A DNA stretch of 64,000 nucleotides from contig NZ_AP024233.1 in the NCBI RefSeq assembly GCF_025998535.1, positions 3,248,001-3,312,000 of the forward strand. The letters run 5' to 3'. The notes beneath the pieces are model-generated. The model made no database searches. It was not told where the DNA came from and saw only the letters and a program-made list of their open reading frames with translations. Source of the DNA: Desulfolithobacter dissulfuricans (lineage in GTDB: Bacteria > Desulfobacterota > Desulfobulbia > Desulfobulbales > Desulfobulbaceae). A program made the translations under genes and the position numbers. Of this stretch, positions 19,202 to 28,418 are shown in pieces. The number at the start of each line of letters is the position of its first letter. Position 1 is the stretch's first letter.

Positions 19202-19926
19202 ATGCGCCGATTCTTCATAGACCCTGACCAGGCCGGAAACGACCAGGTGGAGCTCAGCGGTCCGGAGGCCAGACACCTGCGCACCGTACTCCGCATGCAG
19301 CCCGGTGACCGAATCGAGCTCTTCGACGGTACCGGGGGGTAATGACGGCCGAAATCTCCGGTTTCGGTCCACACACCGTGGTGCTGCGCATCCTTGAGCG
19401 CCACCGGGCCGCCCCTCCGGACCGGGCGTCGCTGACCGTGGCCCAGGCCCTGCTCAAGGGCAAGAAGATGGACCTGCTGATCCAGAAATGCACGGAACTT
19501 GGGGTGCACACCCTGCAACCGCTGCAGACGCGGTTTGGCGAAAACAGGACCCGCCTGGACCGCCAGCACCAGCGGTGGCAGCGGATCATGCTCGAGGCCT
19601 GCAAGCAGTGCGGCCGGACCTGGCCCATGCGGATCTGCGAACCCAGAAGCCTGGAACAGTTCGACACCGACAATTTCTGCGAAAAACTCCTGCTCTGGGA
19701 ACAGGAAAGCCGCAACCCGCTGCCTGCGACCAATTGGCCGGCCTCGGCCTCCATCTGCCTCCTGCTCGGCCCCGAGGGAGGATTTCACCAGGCAGAAGTG
19801 GCCCTGGCCCGGAAACGCGGTTTTGACACCGTATCCCTTGGCCGCCTGGTCCTCCGGGCCGAAACCGCGACCCTGGCGGCGGTCTCCATCATCCAGTTCC
19901 ACACCGGTGCCCTGCTGCCGGCCTGA
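19202..19926 (+). CDS. rsmE: 16S rRNA m3U1498 methyltransferase RsmE, frame broken by one missing base
   Basis: SPOUT methyltransferase acting on U1498 of 16S rRNA. The first 46 codons (MRRFFIDPDQAGND to LFDGTGG) form its N-terminal PUA-like part and end at TAA 19340. The rest starts again in another frame at 19342. One extra G in the six-G run 19334-19339 gives DGTGGVMTAEISGF and a continuous 241-residue RsmE. The knot signature LLGPEGGFHQAE and LGRLVLRAETA are intact. An undercalled homopolymer is the simplest explanation; the gene is essential to few bacteria, so true loss cannot be excluded. Confidence 0.85.
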
Positions 19927-20067
19927 AATCCCTTCCTCTCTTTTCCGTACCTGCGAACCTCTTTTGAAATCCCATCGGTTTCATGCTAGAGTGCGGGACC
20001 GATTTGCCAAGGCAGGGGCTTGGCCCCCTTTTCTTTTTCTGCAACCGGAATTATCCAACATATTCTC

Positions 20068-20517
20068 ATGCGGGCAGTACTCCAGAGGGTGAAACAGGCA
20101 CGGGTTACGGTGGACGGGCGGGAGACCGGCGCCATAGGCGCGGGGCTGCTGGTCCTGCTCGGTGTCCACCGGGACGACACACCAAAAGATGTTACCTGGA
20201 TGGCCGACAAGGTGGTCAACCTGCGGATATTTGAAGACGAACAGGGGCGGATGAACCGGTCTGTTATTGATATAGCGGGTGAAATCCTGGTAGTATCCCA
20301 ATTCACCCTGCTTGGCGACTGCCGCAAGGGGAGGCGGCCCTCCTGGTCGCACGCCGCTCCGCCCGAGATGGCCGACCGGCTCTACCGCGATTTTGTCAGG
20401 GCCATCGAGGCGCGCGGCATCCGGACGGCCACCGGCGAGTTCCAGGCCATGATGGAGGTCTCCCTGGTCAACTCCGGACCGGTGACCATGCTGCTGGACT
20501 CGCACAAAATTTTTTAG
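20068..20517 (+). CDS. dtd: D-aminoacyl-tRNA deacylase
   Basis: A 149-residue chirality proofreader that hydrolyses D-amino acids from tRNA. It opens with [17 protein letters not shown], has the catalytic-site [17 protein letters not shown] near residue 78, and ends with the Gly-cisPro loop region [11 protein letters not shown]. The ATG at 20068 gives the family-standard start. A palindromic repeat begins right after the stop. Confidence 0.95.
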   Translation: MRAVLQRVKQARVTVDGRETGAIGAGLLVLLGVHRDDTPKDVTWMADKVVNLRIFEDEQGRMNRSVIDIAGEILVVSQFTLLGDCRKGRRPSWSHAAPPEMADRLYRDFVRAIEARGIRTATGEFQAMMEVSLVNSGPVTMLLDSHKIF

Positions 20518-20520
20518 CCG

Positions 20521-20605
20521 GCAATGTGATCCCTTCAGGGGATACCATCGCCTGAAAGGTGCTTCCGGCGTGCAGCAACAAGGACTAACACCGCCACAAG
20601 CGGTG
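20521..20605. repeat. Two-module palindromic repeat (copy a)
   Basis: Module 1, at 20521-20552, is an imperfect palindrome around ATCCC-TTCA-GGGGAT with the flank ACCATCGCC. Module 2, at 20589-20605, is CACCGC-N5-GCGGTG. The same two modules recur in order at 34422-34503; module 1 alone recurs at 46268 and 60816. It sits between dtd and the M16C protease and has no coding frame. Confidence 0.7.
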
Positions 20606-20664
20606 GTGACCGTACGAAACAGAGGCGTTGAAACCTGAAACTCTCACAATCCTGGCAATCATCC

Positions 20665-23610
20665 ATGACCACATTTACTCCCGGCACCACCTACAGCTCC
20701 TTTCGGCTTAAGCGCAGCCAGTACATCGAAGAGATCGACTCCACGGTCTACCTGTTCAGGCATGAGCAGCTGGGCACCCCGGCACTTGCCATCAAGAACA
20801 GCGACCCGAACAAGACGTTCTGCATCGCCTTCCAGACCGTGCCCACCGATTCCACCGGGGTGGCCCATATCCTGGAGCACTCGGTGCTCATGGGGTCGAA
20901 GAAATATCCGGTCAAGGATGTGTTCGGAGAAATCCACAAGGGCGGGCTCATGACCTTTCTCAACGCCATGACCGGCTCCGACACCACCTGGTATCCCTTT
21001 GCGACCAGGAACATGAAAGAGTACTTCAACATCATGGATGTCTACTGTGATGTGACTCTCAACCCCCTGCTCGAGCGGACCACCTTTGAACAGGAAGGAT
21101 GGCATTATCACAAGGAAGCGGAAGACCAGCCGCTGCAGTACCAGGGCGTGGTGTTCAACGAGATGAAGGGTGCCTTCTCCGACCCCATCCGAGCCATTTT
21201 CCACCACATGTTCGGCGGCCTGATGCCCGGCTCCACCTATGCCCACGAATCCGGTGGAGACCCGCGCCACATCCCGGATCTCACCTATGAACAGTTCGTG
21301 GCCTTTCACCGCAAACATTATCATCCCGCCAACGCCATGCTCTTCTTCTACGGCGACGCTCCTCTGGAAGAGGAACTGGCGTACGTCCAGAACAACTTCC
21401 TGGCCGATTTTGCCACCGCTGATGCACAGGGACGGGGCAAGGTGGCCATCGAACCCGGCCGGGAAATCGACGAGCCGGTGTTTATCGAGGACACCTACGG
21501 GGTGCAGCCCGGCAGCGACACGAAGGAAAAGACCTTTCTGGCCGTTGGCTCGGCTGTGGGCGACATGACCCAGCGCAAGCGCAATGCCGCCTTTCAGATC
21601 ATCGCCTCCATTCTCTACAATTCCGATGCCTCACCCCTGAAGAAAGCCATCCTCAAAGCCGGTCTCTGCAAGGATTTCGGTGGGCTGTTCCTCTCCAACT
21701 CCTGTTTCAAGACCTTCATGATGACCTATCTCATCGGGTCGGATCCGGACAAGCGCGACCAGTTCCTGGCCCTGTACCAGGAGGTCCTGCAGACCATGGT
21801 GGACCAGGGGCTGGACCGGGAGCTGGTCCTCGCGGAACTCAACCGGTACGAATTTTCCGTCCGCGAAGAGGGCAACAAGGCCCAGCGCGGCCTGGACCTG
21901 ATTTCCAAGGCCATGCCGGCCATGAAGTACGGAACCGATCCTTTCGAGGCCCTGCAGATCGACGAACTGCTGCGCGAAATCCGCCGGGACGCCCTGGAAA
22001 GTGATTATTTCGAGCGGCTGATCCGTGAACGGCTGCTGGAAAACCCGGCCACCGTGGCGGTGACCCTGAAACCGGACCCGGAGAAGATGATCCGGACCAT
22101 GCAGGAAGAGCAGGCCCGGCTGGCGGCCTACGAGGCCACCCTGGACAAGGAGGGCATCCAAAATCTGATCCGGCGGACCCGGGAGCTGATGGAGCTCCAG
22201 CACCAGCCAAACGACGAGGAGAAGCTCAAACTCCTGCCCCGCCTTGGCCTTGACGACCTGGAACGGAACATCGATTTCCACCGCTGTACGCCCCGGGACC
22301 TGGCGCAGCGCCCCTTCCTGGTCAACGAGCTGCCCACCAACGGTATCGTCTACCTGGACATAGGCTTTGACTGCCGGGGACTGGACCGGGAGCAGCTCCT
22401 GGCCCTGAACCTGTTTGGCACCATTGTCACGGAGATCGGTACCTCGCGCCTGGACTACATGGCCTTTGCCAAGGAACTGGGTATCTGCACCGGCGGGTTC
22501 CACCACTCGTTCCATGCCCACCTCCATCTCGAGGACCCGACCAGCCCCCGCCCCACCCTCTGGTTCCACGTCAAGATGCTCTCCAGCTACCTGGACCGGG
22601 CGCTTACCCTGCTGGAGGAGGTGTTCACTGATGTCAGCTTCGCGGACCGGAGCCGGATCCGGGAGATCGTCCAGCGCGAATTCGCCTGGACCGAACATTC
22701 GGTGCAGAGCGAGGGCTACGGCCTGGCTTCCACCCGGGTTTTTGCCCGCCTCGGACTGGCCGGCCAGTACAACGAACATGTCAGCGGGGCGGTCAACTAC
22801 CTGAATCTCAAGGACCTGGCCAGCCGGTACGAAGAGCGGGAAGAGAAGTTCCTGGAAACCCTGGAGACGATCCGGCGCCATGTCTTCCGGCGGGGCAGCG
22901 TCATGCTCGCAGTCACCGCCGGCCGGGAAGATATCGCCAGGCTGGAGGCCCGGATGCCCCTGGTCAGCAGCCTGCCGGAGAACGGGGACAATACCGCTTC
23001 CCAGCTCGCTCTGCCCGATTTCCCCACCTTCCCGGCCCGGCAGGCCTTCTGCACGTCGGCCGAGGTGGTGTACAATGTCATGGGCTGCACCCTGTTCCCG
23101 GACCCAGAGAAGTATGACGGCCAGTTCGAAGTTCTCAAGACCTGGCTCTCCAGAGATTATCTCTGGAATACGGTCCGACAGATGGGCGGGGCCTACGGCT
23201 GCTTCATCCAGTTCAACCACATAAGCGGCAACTTTGCCCTGGTCAGCTACCGCGACCCGCAGATAAGAAAAACCTACCAGGCCTACGAAGCCATAGAAGA
23301 GCAGGTCCGGGAGCTGAACCTGCCCGAGCCATCCCTGGAACAGCTGATCATCGGCACCTATGCCAACTTCAACCCCCACCAGGGACCGGCAAGCAAGGGA
23401 GCCACAGCCCGCAACGAATACCTCTCCGGCATCACCCCTGCCTACAAGCAGCAGCGGATCAGCGAAATCCTCGATACCCGCTGCGCCGATCTGCAAAAAT
23501 TCGCGCCTCTCTTCAAGTCCCTGCGCACGAAAGGCAGCCTGGCAACCATCGGCAATATCGAAAAAATTCAGGAAAACAAAGACCTGTTCGAGAACATCGA
23601 AAAACTGTAG
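20665..23610 (+). CDS. M16C-family zinc metallopeptidase (presequence-protease type)
   Basis: A 981-residue, single-chain four-domain pitrilysin-like peptidase related to PreP/Cym1. The inverted zinc motif is HILEH (HxxEH) near residue 74, with the distal glutamate in VVFNEMKGAF at ~165. The C-terminal half holds the non-catalytic repeats that close the chamber. No signal peptide is visible, so it is probably cytosolic and degrades short peptides. The length is normal for M16C. Confidence 0.9.
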   Translation: MTTFTPGTTYSSFRLKRSQYIEEIDSTVYLFRHEQLGTPALAIKNSDPNKTFCIAFQTVPTDSTGVAHILEHSVLMGSKKYPVKDVFGEIHKGGLMTFLNAMTGSDTTWYPFATRNMKEYFNIMDVYCDVTLNPLLERTTFEQEGWHYHKEAEDQPLQYQGVVFNEMKGAFSDPIRAIFHHMFGGLMPGSTYAHESGGDPRHIPDLTYEQFVAFHRKHYHPANAMLFFYGDAPLEEELAYVQNNFLADFATADAQGRGKVAIEPGREIDEPVFIEDTYGVQPGSDTKEKTFLAVGSAVGDMTQRKRNAAFQIIASILYNSDASPLKKAILKAGLCKDFGGLFLSNSCFKTFMMTYLIGSDPDKRDQFLALYQEVLQTMVDQGLDRELVLAELNRYEFSVREEGNKAQRGLDLISKAMPAMKYGTDPFEALQIDELLREIRRDALESDYFERLIRERLLENPATVAVTLKPDPEKMIRTMQEEQARLAAYEATLDKEGIQNLIRRTRELMELQHQPNDEEKLKLLPRLGLDDLERNIDFHRCTPRDLAQRPFLVNELPTNGIVYLDIGFDCRGLDREQLLALNLFGTIVTEIGTSRLDYMAFAKELGICTGGFHHSFHAHLHLEDPTSPRPTLWFHVKMLSSYLDRALTLLEEVFTDVSFADRSRIREIVQREFAWTEHSVQSEGYGLASTRVFARLGLAGQYNEHVSGAVNYLNLKDLASRYEEREEKFLETLETIRRHVFRRGSVMLAVTAGREDIARLEARMPLVSSLPENGDNTASQLALPDFPTFPARQAFCTSAEVVYNVMGCTLFPDPEKYDGQFEVLKTWLSRDYLWNTVRQMGGAYGCFIQFNHISGNFALVSYRDPQIRKTYQAYEAIEEQVRELNLPEPSLEQLIIGTYANFNPHQGPASKGATARNEYLSGITPAYKQQRISEILDTRCADLQKFAPLFKSLRTKGSLATIGNIEKIQENKDLFENIEKL

Positions 23611-23625
23611 TCGGGGGAGTTGGAG

Positions 23626-24025
23626 TCAAGTCTGCCATTGACCTTTTTCGAGCATTATCTTTTTCTCTATGCTCTCCAACTTTTGCCTCAGCTCAACATC
23701 CCGCTGTAACTGTTTCCTGATCCGGATGACCGCACTGGAGACACTGCTGTAAGTTGGCAGGTTGAACCGCTGGGTATAGACCCCGTTCACATGACGCATG
23801 CAGCGGGAAATGTTCCCTTCCGGAGTCCGGACCAGCAGGTGATAACGGTTTGGCATCAGACAATAGGCAGCCACCCGGAGATGATGCATTTCCACGACTT
23901 CCTGGAGAATTTTGAGAAAAAGACGGTAATCCGCCGCTCCGGGGAAGATTTCCTCCCCCCGCCGTCCCCGGTTCATCACATGATACCGTGCACCGGGATA
24001 TGCTATTCCGAAGTGGTCTTGACAT
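23626..24025 (-). pseudogene. Decayed REP-associated (Y1/IS200-like) transposase
   Basis: The start MSRPLR at 24025 is separated by one extra base from IAYPGARYHVMNRGRRGEEIF, the typical opening of TnpA-REP/RAYT proteins. The frame then reads to MRHVNGVYTQRFNLP and jumps straight into a C-terminal SAVIRIRKQLQRD segment, so about the middle-to-late part of the domain, with the catalytic Tyr, is deleted. The HUH position reads RYHLL, the first His being lost. It is therefore inactive. It converges on the M16C gene. Related palindromes lie elsewhere in the window. Confidence 0.75.
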
Positions 24026-24111
24026 ATTCTGCGTTTATACTCCTTACCAACAAAAGTCAACACGGACCTGATCCCCGACGCCACATTATAATTTCCGGAA
24101 ATATTCAACAT

Positions 24112-24532
24112 TAAAACTTCCGGGTATTACAATTATCCTTCTCGAAAACTCTCCCTGCAGAACAGTGCGACAATTTGCCATATTTCATTAATCCCACATC
24201 GTAGTAATCCTTTACAGGTAAGCAATTGCCCCGCGGAAGAACTGCAGTTCAAGCGGCAACAGTGTAGAGTTATTTTCCCTGCCAAAAAACAATCCCTGCT
24301 CTCCCCGCGGATGCCCGCGGCGGTCCCGAGATTGTCTTTCCGTGTTGTCGTTTTTCCCTGACTGCAGGCTACCTTGATCGGTTGCCACTGTTCATCCGGC
24401 CTGCAGATAGAAAGCATCTTTTTTCACCATCGATGCCCTGCGGCGGCAATTTTTCACATACATTTTTTATCTGGAGGATGGGGACAACGAACAACAACTG
24501 CAACACCAACAAAAAAAGGAGGAACATCGAGC
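24112..24532. other. Intergenic region upstream of the selenocytochrome
   Basis: About 420 bases with no supported gene. It contains a small GC hairpin (CCGCGG-ATGC-CCGCGG near 24305) and an A-rich stretch leading into a strong ribosome site, AAAGGAGG, before ATG 24533. I found no clean -35/-10 pair. It should hold the promoter of the cytochrome-rhodanese operon. Confidence 0.4.
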
Positions 24533-25888
24533 ATGAAAAAAAGCACACAAAGAACACTGATCGCGGCCACCTGCCTGGGCCTTGTCTTTGTCCTTGGGCG
24601 GGTCACCACGCTTTCCGCCCAGGAGGCGGATTCAAGCAGTGCCTGTATCAACTGCCATACCGATCTTGAGGAGATGGACAGTTACGGAGCGGCGTCGGCC
24701 AGTGGCGGTGCCGCCATTGCGGGCTGAGGCGTTTCAGCCCCTCAGGTGAGGGGCCGGGACACCTTTGGCGTTGCCAGGGATTTTGTTGAATCAGAACATG
24801 GAGAAATAGGCTGCATCAACTGTCATAAGGGACAGAACGTCGACGACAAGGATGAAGCGCACAAGGACATGGTCAAGGATCCGTCGGAAGAAGGCGGCGG
24901 TGGCGTGTGCAGGGAATGTCACGAGGAGATTGCCTCCACCTACAAAAACGCCATGCACTACAATCTGACCGGCATCCTGGATATCGTCGGCACCATCACC
25001 TCCCCGCACAAGATGGCAGACACCTTGCTGCCGGAGGCCTGGAAACTTGACTGTGCAGACTGCCATGCCAGCTGCGGTTCCTGTCATGTAGCCTGGCCTG
25101 CTGTAGCCAAGGGCGGCCTGCTTGACCGCCACCGATTCAAACGAACACCCCCCATGGACAAAACCTGCTATGCCTGCCATGGTTCCCGCTTTGCCGGTGA
25201 ATACATGGGCCGACTCGGCGCCACCGCCGACGTCCATTACGAAAAGGGCCAGATGGTCTGCACCGACTGCCATTCGGCCGAGCAACTCCATAACACCCAG
25301 CCCGAAGGGGTGAAACGCTACTATGCCACCAAGACCATCCGCTGCGAACAGTGCCATCCGGATGCCGCCAAGGCTGGTGAATCCAAGGTAGCCATGCACA
25401 ACGCCCATCCGCAGGGCACCCTTGCCTGTGCTGTCTGCCATGCCAATACCTACTTCAACTGCGCCAACTGCCACGTATCGCTGGATATCAAGAAACCCGG
25501 CGAGATCAAGGTCATCTTCCCGTCCGAACCCCTGTACACGTTCAAGATCGGCACCAACATCGACCGTTCACCGGAAAATCCCTACAAGTACAACCTGGTA
25601 CGGCACACGCCCATGAAGAAGGACTCCCTGGCCTCGCTGCGCTACTTCCAGGCAGTGCTCAAGGGTGCGCCCGGACCGGAAGACCTGGTCGCCAACTACG
25701 ACGCCCTGCCGACCTGGAATTCCGCCTCAGTGCACAATATTCAACGTCGAACGAAACAGAACAGCTCCTGTAATGCTTGTCACGGCCACAAGGAACTCTT
25801 CCTCACCGAAGCTGACCTGGCCAGGGACGAACCAGCGGCAAATCAGAAAATTGTCGTGAAGAAAATCCCGGCTGAGATCAAAAAGTAA
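24533..25888 (+). CDS. Selenocysteine-containing 11-haem c-type cytochrome
   Basis: ATG 24533 follows AAAGGAGG and starts a signal peptide (MKKSTQRTLIAATCLGLVFVLG), so the protein is periplasmic or exported. The first CxxCH (CINCH) lies before an in-frame UGA at 24725-24727 (residue 65, context AIAG-U-GVS). The same frame continues with ten more CxxCH motifs to TAA 25888, giving 451 residues and 11 haems. A stop there would leave a useless one-haem stub and a leaderless ten-haem tail. A perfect SECIS-like hairpin follows the UGA. Two rhodanese genes follow, resembling rhodanese-cytochrome loci (ext type) of Geobacter linked to selenite/tellurite or extracellular electron transfer. The exact role is inference. 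Confidence 0.85.
24737..24754 (+). promoter_or_regulatory. SECIS-like hairpin in the cytochrome mRNA
   Basis: A perfect seven-base-pair stem GCCCCTC/GAGGGGC closes the loop AGGT, starting nine bases after the UGA. The loop is about 17 bases from the UGA and carries GGU, as in known bacterial SECIS loops. A GTG inside this loop (24746) is a trap that could be mis-called as the start of a shorter cytochrome. Confidence 0.75.
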
Positions 25889-25943
25889 GATGGTCGGCAA
25901 CGTGGAGACAATCATGCACAGGCAAGAACAAAGGAGTATTTCA

Positions 25944-26894
25944 ATGAAAAGGAAACTGTTAGAATCTGCGATATGCACGCTGTTGCTGGCCGTGGCGGTT
26001 TTCATGGCCGCCCCGGCGATGGCCGGCACCACCCCGCTGGTAACCACCCAGTGGCTGGCAAAGAACCTTGGCGCCAGGGACCTGGTCATCATCGACGTCC
26101 GAACCGCGACCAACTATGGAGTCGGCCATATCCCCGGCTCCTTCAACATTCCCTATGTCGGCTGGGAGCCCTTCAGTGAGAAGCGCCAGTGCCAGCTGAT
26201 GCCCAAGCCTGAAGATTTTACCATGATGCTCCAGGGCATCGGGGTGAACAAGTCGTCCCACGTGGTCATCTACGATCACGGCAACTCCATCGGCGATGCC
26301 ACCAAGGGCGCGGCCACGGTCTGGATTCTCGAGGCCATGGGCCATACCAATGTCTCCTACTTGAACGGTGGCTTCACCAAGTGGACCTTTGAAGGCCGGA
26401 TCATCGACAACAAGCTGCCGAAATCCGAGCAAGGCGATTTCGTCGCCCACTTCGATCCCGCCAAAGTAGTTTCCCTGGAGCAGATGCTGGCCACGGTGCA
26501 GAAGAAAGACGCGATCATCGTCGATGCCAGAAGCAGCAGCCAGCATTTCGGGGCCAGCAAGCGCGGTGATGTGGAACGGTTCGGCCATGTTCCCGGTTCC
26601 ATTAACCTGCCGGCACCCTATCTGAACAATGCCGGTGCCAACCGGGCGCCTGCGACCATCAGGAGCAAAAATCAACTGGCCGCCATGACCAGGGGCGTCG
26701 GTATTCCGGCGGACAAAAACGCCAGGATTATCGTGTATTGCAACACCGGCCAGTACGCCGGCATGGATTATTTCATTCTCCATGACATTCTCGGCTACAA
26801 GAACGTCGCTGTCTACGACGGCTCGATGCTCGAGTATGCCGCAGACGATGATCGGCCGCTGGTTACCTTCTCCTGGGGCAGGTCAGGCAAATAG
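25944..26894 (+). CDS. Exported double-rhodanese protein with active-site Cys
   Basis: A 316-residue protein with a signal peptide (hydrophobic run to ~APAMAG). Two rhodanese domains follow: an N-terminal structural one (~30-155) and a C-terminal one whose active loop is YCNTGQYA with Cys266. Family role is sulfur (or selenium) transfer from a persulfide donor, here in the periplasm. Start: ATG 25944 after AAAGGAG; a longer in-frame start lacks a signal peptide. It follows the selenocytochrome by 55 bases and precedes a paralogue. Confidence 0.87.
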   Translation: MKRKLLESAICTLLLAVAVFMAAPAMAGTTPLVTTQWLAKNLGARDLVIIDVRTATNYGVGHIPGSFNIPYVGWEPFSEKRQCQLMPKPEDFTMMLQGIGVNKSSHVVIYDHGNSIGDATKGAATVWILEAMGHTNVSYLNGGFTKWTFEGRIIDNKLPKSEQGDFVAHFDPAKVVSLEQMLATVQKKDAIIVDARSSSQHFGASKRGDVERFGHVPGSINLPAPYLNNAGANRAPATIRSKNQLAAMTRGVGIPADKNARIIVYCNTGQYAGMDYFILHDILGYKNVAVYDGSMLEYAADDDRPLVTFSWGRSGK

Positions 26895-27016
26895 GCCTGG
26901 CCGCAACCAGCAGGAACGGATCTTTGTCCGGACCGCAGCCACCAGTGCAATGAAATACTCCGACGCCAGCTGTTCCCGGCGACGGATACTTTTCTGGTAA
27001 CTCATGGAGGAATAGA

Positions 27017-27964
27017 ATGAAGAGAGCGTACCAACAAAAAACGTCCTTTCTGGGCGTACTGCTGTGCATATTCTTCCTGCCCGGCCTGGTTATGGCCGCA
27101 GGGAGTTCCCTGGTAAGCGTCGAATGGCTTGCCAAAAACCTGAACAAGAAGAATCTCGTCATCCTGGATGTGAGCGAATTCATCCATTACGAGAGCAAAC
27201 ACATCCCGGGCGCGGTCAAGGCCTTTGGCCCGTGGATGACCATGAACAGTGAATTTGTCGGCTTCATGATGCCGGATGAAACGGAGCTGGTCAGCATGCT
27301 GCGGGGATATGGGGTGAACAACGACTCCTTTGTCGTGGTCTACGACGAGGGCATCACCTCCAGGGACACGGCCAAGAGCGCCCGCGCCCTCTGGACCCTG
27401 CACGCCCTGGGCCATGACCAGGTCGCCATCCTGGATGGCGGCATGGCAGCCTGGGAGCAGAGCGAGCAGCCGGTAACCACCAGGGCGGCCACGCCCTTTG
27501 GAGGCAACTTCAGCGGCAAGCTGCAGGCCAGCAAGATCGCCACCCTGGCCGAGGTCAAGGCCAAACTGGGTTCAGGCAAGGTCACGTTTCTGGACAACCG
27601 TTCGCCGGACCAGTACTTCGGCCACGAGAAGAACAGTGAAATAAGCCGGGCCGGCCACCTGCCCGGATCGCTGCTCTGGCCCGAGTCCTTCATGACAATC
27701 GCCGGGGTTGACTTTGCTCCCTCCTATTTCAGGGACAAGGATGAACTGGAAAAAATGGCCAGGGGAGTCTACCTGCCAGCCGATAAAAAGGCGGAAATCA
27801 TCACCTACAGCAACCACGGCCTGGCCGCATCCATGGGCTATTTCGTCCTCCACGACCTGCTTGGCTACAGGAACGTCAAGGTCTTTGACGGCTCCATCCT
27901 GGAGGTCGCCCCGGCAGAAGACGTCCCCATGGTCGTCCAGAGATGGGGATGGGAGAAGATGTAA
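27017..27964 (+). CDS. Exported double-rhodanese paralogue with Ser in place of the active Cys
   Basis: A 315-residue paralogue of the preceding protein, with a signal peptide ending near VMAAGS and two rhodanese domains. The C-terminal active loop reads YSNHGLAAS: the position equal to Cys266 of its neighbour is Ser265. It therefore should not carry a persulfide and may bind or regulate its partner. The ribosome site GGAGGAAT precedes ATG 27017. A strong terminator follows, closing the three-gene unit. Confidence 0.85.
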   Translation: MKRAYQQKTSFLGVLLCIFFLPGLVMAAGSSLVSVEWLAKNLNKKNLVILDVSEFIHYESKHIPGAVKAFGPWMTMNSEFVGFMMPDETELVSMLRGYGVNNDSFVVVYDEGITSRDTAKSARALWTLHALGHDQVAILDGGMAAWEQSEQPVTTRAATPFGGNFSGKLQASKIATLAEVKAKLGSGKVTFLDNRSPDQYFGHEKNSEISRAGHLPGSLLWPESFMTIAGVDFAPSYFRDKDELEKMARGVYLPADKKAEIITYSNHGLAASMGYFVLHDLLGYRNVKVFDGSILEVAPAEDVPMVVQRWGWEKM

Positions 27965-27999
27965 CCTGAACCACTGACCATTCGTTGTCCCCGGATGGA

Positions 28000-28030
28000 G
28001 AGAGGCGGGAATGCCCGCCTCTCTTTTTTT
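28000..28030 (+). terminator. Intrinsic terminator of the cytochrome-rhodanese operon
   Basis: A ten-base-pair stem GAGAGGCGGG/CCCGCCTCTC with the loop AATG, then seven T residues. It lies 36 bases after the second rhodanese stop. Confidence 0.93.
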
Positions 28031-28418
28031 GTCCAAAAGGCAAACCATTCCTCGCGACATACGTCCTGCTGCGGCGTTGCTCCTCGTGACATCCGCTTCC
28101 ATGAGAAGGCTTGTCAAGAAAAGTTCGACGTGGCGAACCATTTTTTTTATAAATCCCTGTAACGTCAGGCTTCCATTCGCATTCATATAAAGAGCTCAGC
28201 CATAAGCTCGATGCATCGTACAATCCGTCGTGGAAGCTGCAACCTCCGCGGCGGTCTTTGAATATGTCACTGGCTGATGACGGACCGAGCGGTGTCACGC
28301 AGTCTTCCGGACGGGACGTTTTTTTGAGGGAGATATTAAAAACTCTCAACTGCCTTTGGAAACAGAAGGAAAAACATCCTTTTTTCCCTTTGTTCACTCT
28401 CTGGTTCAACCGGGTTTT
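28031..28418. other. Non-coding region containing one end of the IS110 element
   Basis: About 390 bases with no supported gene. GCGGTGTCACG at 28289-28299 recurs as a direct copy at 29572-29582 beyond the transposase, and ACCTCCGCGG at 28242-28251 recurs at 29566-29575. One of these pairs probably marks the ends of the insertion. No TIR is visible, as expected for IS110. Confidence 0.4.

Noticed and set aside
21631..23496. Long minus-strand frame opposite the M16C protease
   Set aside because: Shadow frame in high-GC sequence; the + strand has the HxxEH zinc motif and full-length family similarity.
24746..25888. A separate ten-haem cytochrome gene starting at GTG 24746
   Set aside because: It would lack a signal peptide and ribosome site, and the GTG lies in the SECIS loop. 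The upstream signal peptide and first haem are in the same frame across a single UGA.
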